From positions 46,452,333 to 46,516,332 of the forward strand of contig OX419756.1 of NCBI GenBank assembly GCA_948567375.1: a stretch of 64,000 bases of DNA. Reading direction: 5' to 3'. This stretch comes from Lunularia cruciata. Taxonomy: Eukaryota; Streptophyta; Marchantiopsida; Lunulariales; Lunulariaceae. Below the pieces are notes generated by a model. It saw only the letters and a program-made list of their open reading frames with translations. It searched no databases and was not told the DNA's origin. The position numbers and the translations under genes were made by a program. Of this stretch, positions 30,106 to 42,825 are shown one piece after another; the first letter of the stretch is position 1, and each line of letters opens with the position of its first letter.

Positions 30106-32308
30106 GTGACTCCACCTCTATCTTGTGCTCCTCCAAGGTGACTTCCTTCAAATCCTTGTAACTAAAAGCAAACACATGGATGAACTTGCGGAAAATCTCC
30201 TCAAATCTCACCTTCTCCTCCTTGGTAACATTTGGGCCATACTTGAGGGTAGATAACCTTCTCTCTACCTCCTCAAGTGTCAATGGTGATTTATCTAGGT
30301 CCTTCAAAACCTCTGGCTTAGGTGCAAAATCCATAGCACACAAAGGATACACATCTGAATCAGATTCTGATTCATCTTCCTCTGTGTAAGTCTCCTCTTC
30401 CATGCTTGTGTCCACACCTGAAACTTGTTCTTCAGAATCTGATTCCCAATAATCAGAAGATGGGGTATCTGAATGTGAAGTGTTGGTGGTGTTAGTCACA
30501 GGAACAGTGACTCTATGGTTTGATGGCCCAATCCTCAAGTACCCTTTGTGCCATCGATCAGTTGTGCGTGCTGCTCTCAACCATGGCCTCCCAAGAAGTA
30601 AGTCATAGCTTGAATCCTTCAAGACTTGGAAAGTCATGAGATTTTGAACTCCCATAACTGAAACTACCACTTTATCCATCACCCCTACTGGTCTAACTTG
30701 TTGCTTGTTTGCCATGCTCACCACAAATGTTGAAGGTCTTGAGGGTATCATACCCAACTTCTTCATCAACCTTTCTGACATGGCATTCATTGCTGATCCT
30801 CCATCAACCAATGCATCCTTGATGTTGTGACCATTCACTCTCACATCAATCTTGGAGGCATATTCACAAGCCTCCCATGGTGCTGGCTTGGCATCCACCA
30901 CCCCCATTGATACTGGAACTTTTGCCTTCTTCTTCTTCTTGCTCCTTGTAGAACTCAAACCACCTCTAAGCTCCTTTCTCAAGGTAGGGTTCAAAGCAAT
31001 TAATTGGCCCACTGTGATGTTAGCCTTGTGACTACCAACATCCTCCAACACATTGTAGTTCCATTGTTGCTTTGAGATCAAGAAGTCCTCTATCCCCAAC
31101 TTCTTCCTTGGAGTCTTTGTTGTTGATGGTGTTGAGGTGCGAGTGCTCCTAGTAGACATAGGAGTATCCTTGCTTGAAGTAAATCCTTGAGAAGAGTGAA
31201 CATCCTCTGCAAAACGAGCTCTCTTCTTCTCTTGTGCCAAAAGCTCCAAATTAAGACCCTTGGAGTTTGAGCACTCTCCCTTCTCATACTTGCTCTCAAC
31301 CACATCTATGGATGCTATCCCCTTACCTTTGTTGGGATTAGGAGCCACTTGGGTTTCACTACCTCCCTCTTTCCCTCTATTGGCTCCCTCATAACCCCTT
31401 CCTCCATGGTAAGTGGAATTTGGGCAATTCCTTTGGATATGGCCTCTTCCTCCACAACCAAAACAATTTCTATCATTGAAATTGTTGGCTGGTTGGCCTC
31501 CTCTATATGGATAGTTTCCATAACTCCTAGGCCCTCTCCCTACATTCTGATCCACCTCTCTCTTCTCCCATAGTTGCACCACATTGATCTTGAGATCCGC
31601 AAGTTGTTCTGTGATGGTTTGGAGTGGATCTTTTGGTGGAGGTGCAAGAACTGGAGCAACTACTACTTGTGGTGCAACCCTTGTCACCAAAGTATCAGAA
31701 GTTCCACCATACTTGTAGCCTTGAGGAGGATGCACAACCTCCTTCACCACTAAATCACTCTCATCCCCTTCCAAACTCTCCTCCATACGAATTGCGATCT
31801 TGATAGCTTCAACCTTGGAAGAAGGTTTCTCATATCTCACCTTGCTTCTAATTTGTGGTCTCAACCCTCCCACAAAATTCTTGGTGAGCATGGCCCCTAT
31901 GCCAATCATTGTAGTCTCCACATCATCCCCACCCTTCCTCAACACTATGCGAAATCTGGACTCTAACTTTTCCACTCTTTCCACATAAACTTTCACTTTC
32001 TCTCCATCTCCTTGCTTGAGAAATGTAACCTCACCCATCAATCTCTCATAACTCTCATCAGGAAGAAAGTTCTCAATGAGTGTTGAAGTCAAAGTCTCCC
32101 AAGACTCCTCTTCCCCCTCTCTCCTCTCTCTCTTTTGGTATTCTGACTCATACCATGTAAGTGCTGCATCCTCAAAGAAATCTGGTAATAATGAGGCCCA
32201 CTCATTCTTCCTCCTCTCATTGTTTCCTATGCAAGCTCTCTTGAAGTCTCTCACAAAGGCCTCCATATCTTCTCCATCCTTGCCAAAGAAAACTGGAAGT
32301 TTTCCCAT
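30068..32308 (-). pseudogene. gag-protease part of element 2 polyprotein
   Basis: Starts MGKLPVFFGKDGEDME like element 1 and holds capsid, CFGCGGRGHIQRNC knuckle, and the protease with D-G-G. It leaves frame at 30101 by a one-base insertion. Before that I see only scattered substitutions relative to element 1. Confidence 0.9.
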
Positions 32309-32540
32309 CTTAACCCCTCACCATCTTTCTTTTCTCTCATTTTTTTTCTCTTTTCTTTTCTTTCACTCTATTACTAATAGAGTATATACATGACTAACAC
32401 CATCTGAGAATAATCCACTCTAGTGAAAACAAAAGGTTCAGGTTGCTCCAAGATTTCTATAGCAACATCAAATCCTAGAGTGCATATTAATCTAACTCTT
32501 GTGGATAGTTTATCCATAAGTTGAAAGATTATCTCCATCA

Positions 32541-33011
32541 CTAATCTTGAGAACTAGCTGATGAAGGTGGTATTTCTGTAGCTGTACTTAGACTCTCTCC
32601 AAGATCCTTCACCAAAGTTTCCAAAAGTGCTTTTACTCCACTACACTCATGTCCTTTTGGAAGTCCTTCAATTCCACAAACCTCACACAACTCCTTGGTC
32701 TTAGATCTTCTCCCTCCCAATTTTGGTGAAGAAGGTCCAACATGCAAACCCAAGTCAAGTAAGCCTCTCCTTTCCCTCAATCTCTTGCTCTCAAAGGTCA
32801 ATGGACATGAACTTGCCTTATGTCTCTTCTCTCCATATAGAAAGCACTTAGACTCACTCTTTCCTCCAAGTGGTGTAGGTTTTTGGATCCTCTCAATACT
32901 CTCTTCAAATTCTATTGTAAACTCTCTTTTCCTCAAATCAACCCCTACAATCACCTCAAACCCTTGGGGAACCTTGCATAATCTCAATTTCCACTCTTGA
33001 TGACCCTCCAT
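32541..33011 (-). pseudogene. Upstream zinc-knuckle ORF of element 2 (156 aa)
   Basis: Same start (MEGHQEWKLRLCKV) and length as in element 1, but the knuckle has lost a Cys and a Gly (CFLYGEKRHKASSC), so metal binding is probably gone. The second cluster CEVCGIEGLPKGHEC is kept. Upstream (33012-33849) is a leader without a supported gene. Confidence 0.6.
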
Positions 33012-33849
33012 GTTCCCAAGATGAATCTAAACACTCAAACATGTTTTTTGTTGATCTCAAACTTCTCATGCATGAGATCTCCACTCTGCAGAATTGACCC
33101 TTCCTCACAATGTCACTCAAATCTCTCAACCAATATGTCACAGTCCTCTAAAATTTTTCACACTTGATTAAAACTCTAGGGCGTCCTTCCTTGCAAAATT
33201 TCAGATCTTTTCATTGAGCCATTTGGCCTAGACACCTTTCTATTCAGCACCCATATTTCAGCTTTGGTTTGAAAACCACCCCCCTCACTTCAAAAACTCA
33301 TTTCTCCCTGCACAAGAACGATCTCTCTCTAATTTTTGTGGCAGCAGGTAGGATACAATGCACTTAAGTTTCTTGGAAATTTTCAGGACAATTCACTTAA
33401 AATTGAAGAAATGGCAGACTCTGTACAATTTTCCAGAGAGCATGCAGTTGCGGGAGCACTTTACCCTATCAACTTTCAAAAATTCTAGCCCAGTGCGCAT
33501 AGAAGCTCTCACAATAATTTCAAGTGTACTAACTGAAAAATAACCCAAGCTATCATGTGTAGAAATCTCAAGTCCAGATCTTAAACTTGAGATTTTGCCC
33601 AAAATCACCTTAATCCCCAAAATCTGCAATCCACCTCACACAATCTCTCCAATTCCTCTCATGTGTACAAGATGTACAAAATCACCTCAAAGACATCATA
33701 ATGAACTACAGGGTATACAAATGGATCTTGGTTCTCTAACATAAGTTCAGCCCTCTCCTCTCCTAATGTTCTCTCCAAGTGAGCTCTCATAGCCTCCTTC
33801 TGCCTAATGTAGAATTGGACGCGGAACATTATCTTGCCTTCTAGAGAGG

Positions 33850-33866
33850 TCCCGGCAACGGAACCA
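33850..33866 (-). other. Primer binding site, Glu-type tRNA (element 2)
   Basis: Same 17 bases as at 17147-17163, four bases from the 5' LTR. Confidence 0.7.
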
Positions 33867-33870
33867 AAAA

Positions 33871-34560
33871 TGTGAGCCGGCCTGTCTCTCACTCAGGATG
33901 AACCTCTGATGGCTATTATGGTAGCGCACCATGGACTAAGAAGGCAAGGAACCCAAACTCCATCATACTCTTCCAAGGCTAACACTACAAGACTCAAGAC
34001 ATTGCTCACTAGAGAACTCAATGAGAGAGAGATAGTTGCAAATAAAAGGATGTTGAGTACCTCCTCACCCCTTGTTTATATACTTGTGAAATAGTTACGT
34101 ACCAAAGTTACTAATTACCATAGTAACTCAAGTTACTAGACTAAAAGTCAAGTAAAGTCAAAAAGTAAAAAGGAATATCCATTCACATGGGCATATTCTC
34201 CTAAGCATGTGGTCTTATCTTGACCCAACCACTAAGTCAAGGATTCCTTCACATGGGCTATCCTTGGAATAAAGAAAAATCCAAAACAAAAAGGTTTGCG
34301 GGCCCAAGAGTTCTCAACTCTTTCCTCAAAGCCAAACACCTAGGAATAATGCCAAGTCAACACACTAAAATCCAAAATAGTGGTGCTCATCTTTTCTACT
34401 TCCTCTAAAGTAAGGTCCACTCTATCTTAGCTATGACTAACTTTAGCTAACCATGACTAATATAGAACCATCCTTTATCTCTATAAATAATATCTCTTAA
34501 GTACTTGTAATACCAAGCTAAATATCACAATACCACACACATGCACAAATGGGTGTTACA
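33871..34560 (-). repeat. Family I 5' LTR of element 2
   Basis: 690 bp. Differs from its partner at about ten positions by my reading. Confidence 0.95.
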
Positions 34561-34564
34561 GGTC

Positions 34565-35288
34565 CACCCATGTGTGACATTTCTGCCCGATAATGTTGAG
34601 GTGGAACTACTCCTTCACCTCCACCTAATGCTCTTGCTATTCTTTGTGCACAAGCAATGGCTTCAAATACTGTGCAAGGATTTTGCACCATGACTTCTTG
34701 GCAAATCTGCTCTTTCAACCCTCGTTTGAAATTTTTGAGAGCCTCAGCTGGACTCATGTCGGTAATTGCAACTTGTGGATCCAGACATGCCTCCACATAC
34801 TCTTGTATGTTATTCTTCTGTCTCAATCTCCATAGTCAGGTTCGAGCTATCTGCATAGAATCCATCGATTGGAAATTCTTCAGCAGTCCTTCTTGCATTG
34901 CTGTCCATGTGACCTCCCTTCTCTCTGCCAACATGGATCATTCCCAAGCATCATACCATATGAGGGCTTTATCGGTCAAGTACCCACATGCAAACACACC
35001 TGTAGCATGCTTTGTGATCTCTGTTGAGAACAATCTGAAATACCAATTCATTCTCAAGATCCAATTTTCCACTACTCCCATCGTACGCTGCTCCTTGTAT
35101 GGCTCGATGTTGCAGGTCTTCTTCATCCGGAGTAGCAATGTGGCTTCATCATTGATAGGGTTCGTAGGCACGGGTGCCTCTCCAAGTACTTCAGTCGTAT
35201 GTACTGGGTTTTGAGACGGCTCTTCTTCTTGCATGGCTTGATCGTTCCTGAGGATCTGCACTTGACTTTGTAATGTCTCCATGGTCAT
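34565..35288 (-). pseudogene. gag of element E
   Basis: Starts MTMETLQSQVQILRNDQ; then ATLLLRMKKTCNIEPYKEQR, ENWILRMNWYFRL and ALIWYDAWE, followed after a stop at about 34935 by VEACLDPQVAITDMSPAEAL and LKEQICQEVMVQNP. This is the typical Retrotrans_gag fold region. The frame leads straight into the GGTC target site of element 2. It would form the particle; now broken. Confidence 0.75.
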
Positions 35289-35951
35289 CTTAATCTCTCA
35301 AAATTCATTCAACATCCCTTGCATTCTTTGCACCAGCTCTTGCAACAGCGGATCCATGGTTCCTACAACACTCAATTGCTAATGTCTACTTCAATACAAA
35401 GTCAATATAATCACTCTGGAAGGCTCACGAACTATCAGAACTACCATTGGGACCTCAAAAGCTATCACTTGATGATAATACTCCTCACCAAAATTCCTAA
35501 CCACAAAATCTCTAAACATCACTTTTGGCTTCACTACATAATGGATTTCTACTTGAGTGTTGAAAGGGAGAGGATTTGGGACATTCATATCCATATTATC
35601 ATAATAGAATGTAGATTTTCAAATCCCACTCTCTGTCATATATCACCACAGGTAGAATCACCGGGTTTGGTGAGTTCATCACTATGTCCATGAATTCCAC
35701 ACCAAAGTGATAAACTATCGATACCCTCATTTTCTCACGCTAGATGTATATAACCTTGATGTGGAATGGATTTGAGAATGGAAAGCTAGGTGCAAGAAAT
35801 TGTCCTCCCGGCACATCCATCCCATCCGCTCTCTAAAGTCCTTCCTAAGTCTAGCAATTACTCTATGTTCTCCACCTCAAATTACTCAGTTTTAGTAGTT
35901 TGTGTTATTCCAAGAGGGGTGATCCACTCTCTTGGACTAGAACACTCACTC
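35289..35951 (-). other. Leader of element E
   Basis: About 660 bp between the primer site and gag. Short open frames only, none with motifs. Homologous to 61794-62379 in F. Confidence 0.6.
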
Positions 35952-35959
35952 TGATACCA
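35952..35959 (-). other. Primer binding site, initiator-Met tRNA (element E)
   Basis: Minus strand TGGTATCA followed by GAGT, one base after the LTR end. Confidence 0.85.
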
Positions 35960-35960
35960 T

Positions 35961-36693
35961 TGTAATACTCCGAGGACAAGAGAAGAGAGAAAACACAAAT
36001 TGCACACTCAAACATTCGATGCCCCAAGGGAGCACCTTCTCTTTATTATATAGACAAAGAGGATCTCCTCCAAGGAAGCTCCACCATAGGATTAGGGACA
36101 TAGATAGGTGATATGTCAGCAAGTTCCACCCTTGGATTACTTACTTGGATGGGTGACATGTCTGGTCTAGGTCCTATCTGGTTGGTCAAACAAGCTTTGA
36201 CCGGAAGGAATCTTTTAGGGAATCTTCCTGTAGGAATCTCAAAATCACATGAGTAAGGTACCATTGGAAAGCTCTTGACGAGACAAAGCAGGGGGGAGGG
36301 AAGGCCAGCCTTTCCTCCATTGGGGGGAATCTACACATTTTTTAGGCCTAATCCGTTTAGGCCTCCAAAATTGCCTTCAAAGATTTCAAGCATATTTTGG
36401 TTCCTAATCTATTAGTAGAAGTCCCCTTTTGGTGATATCTCTTTCTGATCTATTTAGTCCATCATGTGTAACATCCTTCTAGATGTTACCAAACTAATTC
36501 TCACCTTTAAATCATATGTCTAGCTATTGGTTCTAAGGTTCTCAAGTCTATTTCGGTTTTTTCCCTATTAGTAGAAGTACTCTTTTGGTGATACTTCTAT
36601 CTTATCTATTTTGACCGTCATGTATAACATTATTCTAGATATTACCAAACCAAATTTCACATCTAGATCATATGGCTAGCTCTTGGTATTATA
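35961..36693 (-). repeat. 5' LTR of element E, 733 bp
   Basis: In element sense it starts TATAATACCAAGAGC (TG decayed) and ends GGAGTATTACA. Matches the LTRs of F at 48357-48838 and 62389-62970. TATA-like TATATAA occurs at about 36036-36042. Confidence 0.85.
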
Positions 36694-38395
36694 GAGAGCT
36701 TACTTGGAAGAGACTGAGCTATGGAGAAAATATTGGTCTCTAAACTACATCTCTATCACTTCAAGCTCAATTGCTATGGGTAGATCGGCAATACCCACAA
36801 GTTCTAGCTCTAGTAGCATTGGTGGATCTAATAGAGGTGCATTAGTTGGAGATGGTGTTATTCAAAGTGGGAGTACAACTACAAGAGGTAGTGCAATATG
36901 AGGGTTTAACCCCATAGTTGAGTTCTTCTAGTGCTTGAGGCAAAACTACCAAGGAGTAAGGACTTACAAGCTAAGGAGCTTACAATTAGTTGGAAAGCTA
37001 GAGAGAGCCTATGCAAGGTATACACTCATATGAGTTGGTTGATCAATTTCACTCAAGGAGTTATTGAGGCTAGGTATTCCAATTTTGGTATGGGATATTG
37101 GACAAGGAGTTGCAATGTAGAGTACGTGATGTTATGTTTTTATAGGCTACTTCACCTACTTTGATAATGATCTTTAGTTTGGCTAAGCATATTGATCTAA
37201 ACATAGTGGAGGAGAGAGTGGTGATATTTGGATTTGGTAAAGAGACCTCATCTATAGCTCTCACTTCTTCTAGAGTGCAATAGACTGCACCATGCCATGT
37301 TGGCTTCCAAGAATACAATGAAAAGCCCAAATCCTATAGAGCAAGTGGACGGCCTAGTGTAGCTAGACCCTTACCTTCATTTTCAAGTCAACAACAACCA
37401 ATGAGTAGTGGTGTTGGTTGTTGCACTTTTGGTGGAACTCATCACAAGAAAAAGTACATAAGATAGTAGACATGATACCTCTAGTGCATCACAACCAACA
37501 TAGAGATAATATGACCATTGCTAGAAATTTGGTCATACTAGTGAGCAATGCTTTGACCTTCATCCAGAGTTACGGAATGGTAGGGCTATTATGGCAAGTG
37601 GTAGAGGAGGTCTAGGTCCTAAAGGACTAGGTGGTAAAGGATCCACACTTGGTAGGAGTGTAATACTTGCTATTGCTTCTAATATAGCCATGGCTATTTG
37701 AATTGAGCAAAGATTGGCTAGCATGGCCGTAGCTCAAAGGAGATCAGATTTGGGTGCTGAGGCTTCCACCTCTTATGGTGGTGATAAAGACATCTTGGAG
37801 TTTATGTGTGGAAATACTACAAGTAGATGCATCTACCATAGTGACTAGGAGTGAAATATTTGGTGCAAAGCCTAGTGGAGCATCATGGAGTTTGATCCAC
37901 AAAGAAGAAACACGTTAGACACAAGTTAGACTCCCCCAATATTTCACACTCTCTTAGGCATGACATATGACATCCATGGCTCCTAGTGAAAGTGTGGTAG
38001 GTGGGGATGGAATGCCTGATAAACTAGATGCTAATCAACCACCTATTACTACACAGATTGATCTAGGATAATGTTAGAGGCAACTCAATTGATCATGCGC
38101 TTCACTTTGTTGTCAACCCATGACATGTTTCCATTTGGAGTTGATCCAACTCTAGTGTTCCAATTGGCTGCCACACTTTGTGAGATTAGGAATGAAGTGG
38201 TTCTTGCTTCTAGAGTAAAGGTGGTTGATAGTGGAGCTGATTTGGTTGAGGAACATAGGATCCTCTCAACAACCAATGGTTTTATGGCAAACAACAATAG
38301 CTAGATTAGACTAGTTACCAACTAGACCTATCTTTGAGCAAGCTTGGTTCATACCTAGAGTTATCTTATTGGATAACCAAAGGGGGATTTTCTAT
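36694..38395 (+). pseudogene. gag of family M copy B1
   Basis: Recognised by alignment with B2 (44455 onward): the regions near 36694-36900, 36931-37164 and 37400-37615 follow the same order. A knuckle-like TFGGTHHKKK remains at about 37425. The last part (38071-38304) holds LLSTHDMFPFGVDPTLVFQLAATLCE, matching copy A. Many stops and indels; no product expected. Confidence 0.7.
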
Positions 38396-38981
38396 TTGGT
38401 GGGACCTTTAGGAAAGATATATTCATCACAAAGTGTCTTATTAGACTCTAGTGCATAGCCCTTTATGTTGGGGAAAGCTATAGTTGTTGATTTGGAGCTA
38501 CAAAAGATCTATATGGAGATGTGTCCATTTTAGATCCAAATATCTCTAGGGGTGGTTCTACACAATATATCACATGCGGAGAGCCATCACACATCTAGAT
38601 TCAGCCAACTTATAGCTCTATGGTGAGAGCTCAAGCCATTGCAACAATAGTAGAGTTCTTCAATATTGACTATTGGGAGGAGATAGCTTCTTATAGACCA
38701 GGTTGGTAATCAAGTAAGAGATGGGTATGTTGTCTTCTAGTATGTTTTAGTATTGGCAGTCTCCGCTTACTACATCAAGAACCATGGAATCAGTTTTTAG
38801 TGGTTTTGTTACTTGGCCTTATGACTTATTAAAGGAGAATGCCCATGCAAAGGATACTCCAATACCAAAGGAGATCACTTGGATTTGGAGTACAAGTGGG
38901 GTTGTTCTATCCACCTTGGATGTTCCATTGTGGAGTTCTAAGGAGGCATTGAAGCAACATGTAGATCAATTTTTACAATAA
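38396..38981 (+). pseudogene. Protease and linker of copy B1
   Basis: Protease active site reads LLDSSA instead of LLDSGA at about 38440. The linker 38784-38981 keeps VTWPYDLLKENAHAKDTPIP and ends at TAA (38979-38981), the codon at which copy A has TAG. Confidence 0.7.
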
Positions 38982-40330
38982 GGTTGGAGTGGAGCCTTTC
39001 TACCACCAAGAAACAAGTATGAAGATGAGCCTTTAGAGTCTATAACCTTGTCACCTTTGGATACCCATTGCTTGGCAATATCCAATAGAGGGAGTATGTC
39101 TATTGGAGTTGTTTGGTGGGATTATCATTCAACTAGCTACAATATTATATATATGTATGCAAGTACATAGTTACCTACATGTGGAAAGAGATGAGACTAC
39201 TAAGCAAGTCTCTTTATATCATATGGCACACTTGGCCTATCAATAACATGAGTTATTACCTATGTCTATAATTAGGGGATTACTAAAAGACCCTATTGTT
39301 AGACATTTCCTTATTGGGGATGTAAGAATTGGAGAGACATGGTCTTATTCATTTGGTCATTTCTAAATGGCCATATTATGAACATACTTGAAGATTTTTG
39401 TTTTGGTGTGTTTTGGGAGATGTTATGTATACTTTGACATCTCTAGGTTCATTAGTCTATTTCTCCAACCTACATTTTAGAGAACATCTCTTTAATAGAT
39501 GATTCTTGTACTCAAGTGGTAGCAAGTACACATCCAATGGTTGGGACCTATGGTGTTGTTGTATGCAACAAAGTGGGATCATAAGCTTATCATCTTCATC
39601 TTTGGTGGACAAACTTCTTACCTCAAGAGGTTCTATAATGTGCTTATGATGGGATTTATCAACTAGACTACCTTACTATTGATGACATTTTGGATGTTGG
39701 GTACTAGTCTTAGATGGTGGTAGTAGTTGATAGGTCACCTATGGCCGTGGTGAACCTTGGTGGATAGCCTAGAGCCACTTTACTCATAGTTTACCAAAGC
39801 TCTCATGCTTTTCAAGAGAAAGGTCTTGGACTTGTTTGGGACTCATAATTATAGTAGTTAGTGGAACCCAATGCCAATGAGAGGGAGTGAGTGATGGGTT
39901 TTTGTATTGGTATTACCGTTGTTACAACAATATCAACAACATCCAAACATCAAGTCTTAGATCAAGCTATGGACCTAAATTGTTTAACCTAGATTGTGAG
40001 CCATGTCTTGGCAAAGCAACATAGGATGCACTTGATAAGCATCAACACTTAGATACTTGTGAGCTTTGTGCCTATCGAGATGATTCAAGCACATGCTAGA
40101 AGTAATGGACCAAGTAGAGAGGTATTCTTGGGACATAACCAATAGCTACTAGTGAGAGTGGTCTACTTGGGGTCTATCTAGGTGAACATAATCAACTTGG
40201 GTTACATCCTTGGTTTAGTTTAGATGTAGCTAGAGGATGTATAGAGCTTGCAGCCAAAGTAGAGCGAGTTGTCCACATTGAGGTTGGGAACTCTGGTGGT
40301 TTAGGCCATGACATTAGTGCTCCCAGGGCT
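38982..40330 (+). pseudogene. Methyltransferase of copy B1, catalytic Cys lost
   Basis: Motif I is partly kept (LLELFGG at about 39097). Motif IV reads K-W-P-Y-Y-E-H: the catalytic Cys codon is TAT (Tyr) at 39374-39376. Motif VI L-E-N-I is kept at about 39478. Motif VIII/IX region LHLWWTNFLP remains at about 39595. Many stops and indels. TAG codons at 39705 and 39855 match stops in copy A, while the copy A stop at 20296 is TAT here. No activity possible. Confidence 0.8.
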
Positions 40331-41527
40331 CCAATCAATATGTCTTCTACTCTTACATCAATTACATAGGGTACTTGGGAGCCAGATATTGGACCCAAGT
40401 TTACAAGAGGGGTAAGACAAAGAGTTTGGAGGTTCTTGAGGAGCTACACAAGTTGTTTTGGCTTGAGTATGAAGAATTTGGATGCTCTAAAAGGATCTGG
40501 TACTTGGATTGAACTCATTAGTGATACATCAGTTTTTTATGTCCCCATAGATATAGTGACATGGAGAGAGCATTGATTCACAACTAAAGTAAAGACCTTT
40601 TTGAGGCTAGTTTGGTAGAGATTTTGCATACAGAGTATGCTTCACCTACAATGATGCCAACCAAGAAGGATATGCATGAAAACTACACAAATAGGCAAAT
40701 ATGTGGAGATTACCGTCTTATTAATTGATAGACTAGGGCTGATTGGTAACTCAACTTGCTCATGGAAAAATCTCACTTCCCAAGATATAATTTGAGTCCA
40801 TGAGATCTCAATCTTAAAACACTTCCAACAAATGTCTCTCATGCTTGTCTATAATAGTGTTGTAGACCAAAATGTCATCAATATAGCACCAAACAAAATC
40901 CAATCTTGCTAGGATCCTATCCATGACCCTTTTGAATTCAATATGAGCATTCTTAAACCCAAATGGTACAAACCTCCACAAATATAATACATCCTTACCG
41001 TGAGGATCAATAGCCTAAATTGTTATCTTGGATTTGTCCTCCTCCTTGATTGGTAATTGATGATATCTTGCTTGAAGATCCAAAATACTAAAGACCTTTG
41101 GATGCCCAATTGCATCAAAAATCTCCTTCATTATAGGCATGGCAGTATTTGGAGGTCACACTATCTACCCTAGAATACTTGATGTTTAATAGACCAAGGT
41201 AGAGGCTATTGCATGTATTCCTTGGCCTACATATGTGAGTAGAATTCAAGGATTCTTTGGGTTAGCAAACTTCTATCACCAATATGTTAGACAATTTAGT
41301 GCCATTGCCAAGACCTTGACAGAGCTGACCAAGCTCACACATGAAAGGTGTTGGGGAGATGAGCAAGAGTGAGCTTTTATAGAGCTCAAGGAGAGATTCC
41401 CATGTGCCTTTATTCATAAGAGACCATTAGAGGACGACCATTCTAAGTTCACACTGATTGGAGTATGTTGGGGCTTGGAGCAATGCTCATCCAACATGAT
41501 GATGAGAGGAAGGAGTTTATGGTGGCC
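40331..41527 (+). pseudogene. RT of copy B1 with internal inversion
   Basis: RT N-terminal residues up to the region equal to copy A 22100 are on the plus strand to about 40746. The piece 40747-41143 is on the minus strand: its complement reads MPIMKEIFDAIG and on to the segment equal to copy A 22490. From 41144 the plus-strand order resumes (WRSHYLP, FFGLANFYHQYVRQFSAIAKTL) into RNase H. The YIDD region lies within the inverted piece. Confidence 0.8.
40747..41143 (-). repeat. Inverted segment within B1 RT (about 400 bp)
   Basis: Only this stretch is reversed relative to copy A; both breakpoints fall within RT and nothing obvious is missing. The inverted sequence matches copy A 22107-22499. 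Confidence 0.85.
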
Positions 41528-42219
41528 TATAACACCCATTTGTGCATGTGTGGGGTATTGTGATATTTAGCTTGGTATTACAAGTACTTGAGAGGTATTA
41601 TCTATATGGAGATAAAGGATGGTTCTACATTAGTCATGATTAGCTAAAGTTAGTCATAGCTAAGATAGAGTGGACCTTACTTCAGAGGAAGTGGAAAAGA
41701 TGAGCACCACTATTTTGGATTCTATTATGTTGACTTGGTATTATTCCTAGGTGTTTTGCTTTGAGGAAAGAGTTGAGAACTCTTGGGCCTGCAAGCCTTT
41801 TTGTTTTGGATTCTTCTTTAGTCCAAGGATAGCCCATGTGAAGGAATCCTTGACTAAGTGGTTGGGTCAAGATAAGATCACATGCTAGTGGAATACGCCC
41901 ATGTGAATGGATATTCCTTTTTATTTTTTGACTTTACTTGATTTTTAGTCTAGTAACTTGAGTTACTATGGTTATTAGTAACTTTGGTGCATAGATATTT
42001 CACAAGTATATAAACAAGGGGTGAGGAAGTACTCAACATCCTTTCATTTGCAAGTATCTCTCTCTCATTGAGTTCTCTAGTGAGCAATGTCTTGAGTCTT
42101 GGAGTGTTATCCTTGGAGGAGTATGATGGAGTTGGGGTTCTTTGCCTTCTTAGTCCATTGGTGCGCTAGCATAATAGCCATCAGAGGTTCATCCTGAGTG
42201 AGAGATAGGCCATCTCACA
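41528..42219 (+). repeat. Solo family I LTR in B1
   Basis: 692 bp, starts TATAACACCC (TG decayed) and ends ATCTCACA, flanked by GGCC at 41524-41527 and 42220-42223. Splits the RNase H of B1. Confidence 0.95.
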
Positions 42220-42776
42220 GGCCTATGCTAGTTGCTCTAACAACTCAATGGAGGCAAAGTATAGTTCATATGATAGAGAGTGCTTGGAAGTAGTATGGTT
42301 AGTAGCACATTTTTTATGTTACCTATTTTGTAACCCCTTCACTCTCATCACTAATCATCAACCACTAAAGTGGTTGATGGCATCTAACAAGCTTTCAAGG
42401 AAGCTTGCATGATGGACCTAGATTTTAAAAGAGTATGATTTCATGATTATTCACAAATATAGAATGGTGAGCTATGATGTAGATGGGTTGAGTAAAAACC
42501 CATGTCCTAACCAATAGGATCATATCAGCGCATGGTGAGACAAATGAGGAGATTGTGCCATGTTGGCATGCATCTAATTTTTTATGTATATTCTTTGAGG
42601 CTTTGGTGGTATATCTCTCAACACATACAAGAGGATTTATTGAGGTCACAAATCTAGAGGGTGGAGATATTGGTATAGTTCAACAAGACATTATTTCTAC
42701 ATTGGTGTTGTGGGTGGCATAATTGGTGCCTAGGAGAGACACCATATACTTTAGCAAGCCATGCAATTTAGATTGC
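42220..42776 (+). pseudogene. RNase H end and integrase start of B1
   Basis: NHQPLKWLMASNKLSRKLA at about 42353-42410 matches copy A RNase H, followed by a TGA at the same CpG-derived codon. The region 42640-42776 matches the spacer before the integrase zinc domain and stops abruptly. Confidence 0.75.
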
Positions 42777-42825
42777 AGTGCACATTGCTCTTTAAAAAAG
42801 CAGGTGCTCCTTTGGAGGGCCCCCT

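Larger units (their letters stand above)
26748..34560 (-). mobile_element. Family I gypsy element 2, full length
   Basis: LTRs of 691 and 690 bp, same interior as element 1, flanked by GGTC (26744-26747 and 34561-34564), inserted in gag of E. I count roughly ten differences between its LTRs against about two in element 1, so it is older. The polyprotein frame has two frameshifts that element 1 lacks. Confidence 0.95.
24556..36693 (-). mobile_element. Chromovirus-like gypsy element E (3' end lost)
   Basis: Minus-strand element with 5' LTR (35961-36693), initiator-Met primer site, gag, protease, RT and part of RNase H. It is interrupted by family-I element 2 (26748-34560, GGTC duplication), which falls inside gag. 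Integrase and 3' LTR are missing where E meets M copy A at about 24555. Element F is a more diverged member of the same family. Confidence 0.85.
36694..42776 (+). mobile_element. Family M retrotransposon, copy B1 (decayed)
   Basis: Starts in gag at the edge of the E LTR and runs through protease, methyltransferase, RT with an internal inversion, RNase H and the start of integrase. It is interrupted by a solo family-I LTR (41528-42219). Compared with copy A the differences are dominated by C-to-T and G-to-A, with many stops. It ends shortly before the 5' LTR of B2; 42777-42825 is unassigned. Confidence 0.85.

Noticed and set aside
42777-42825. Short non-family sequence between B1 and B2
   Set aside because: About 50 bp, too short to assign; the poly-A-like AAAAAAG run is not evidence for a retroposed tail.
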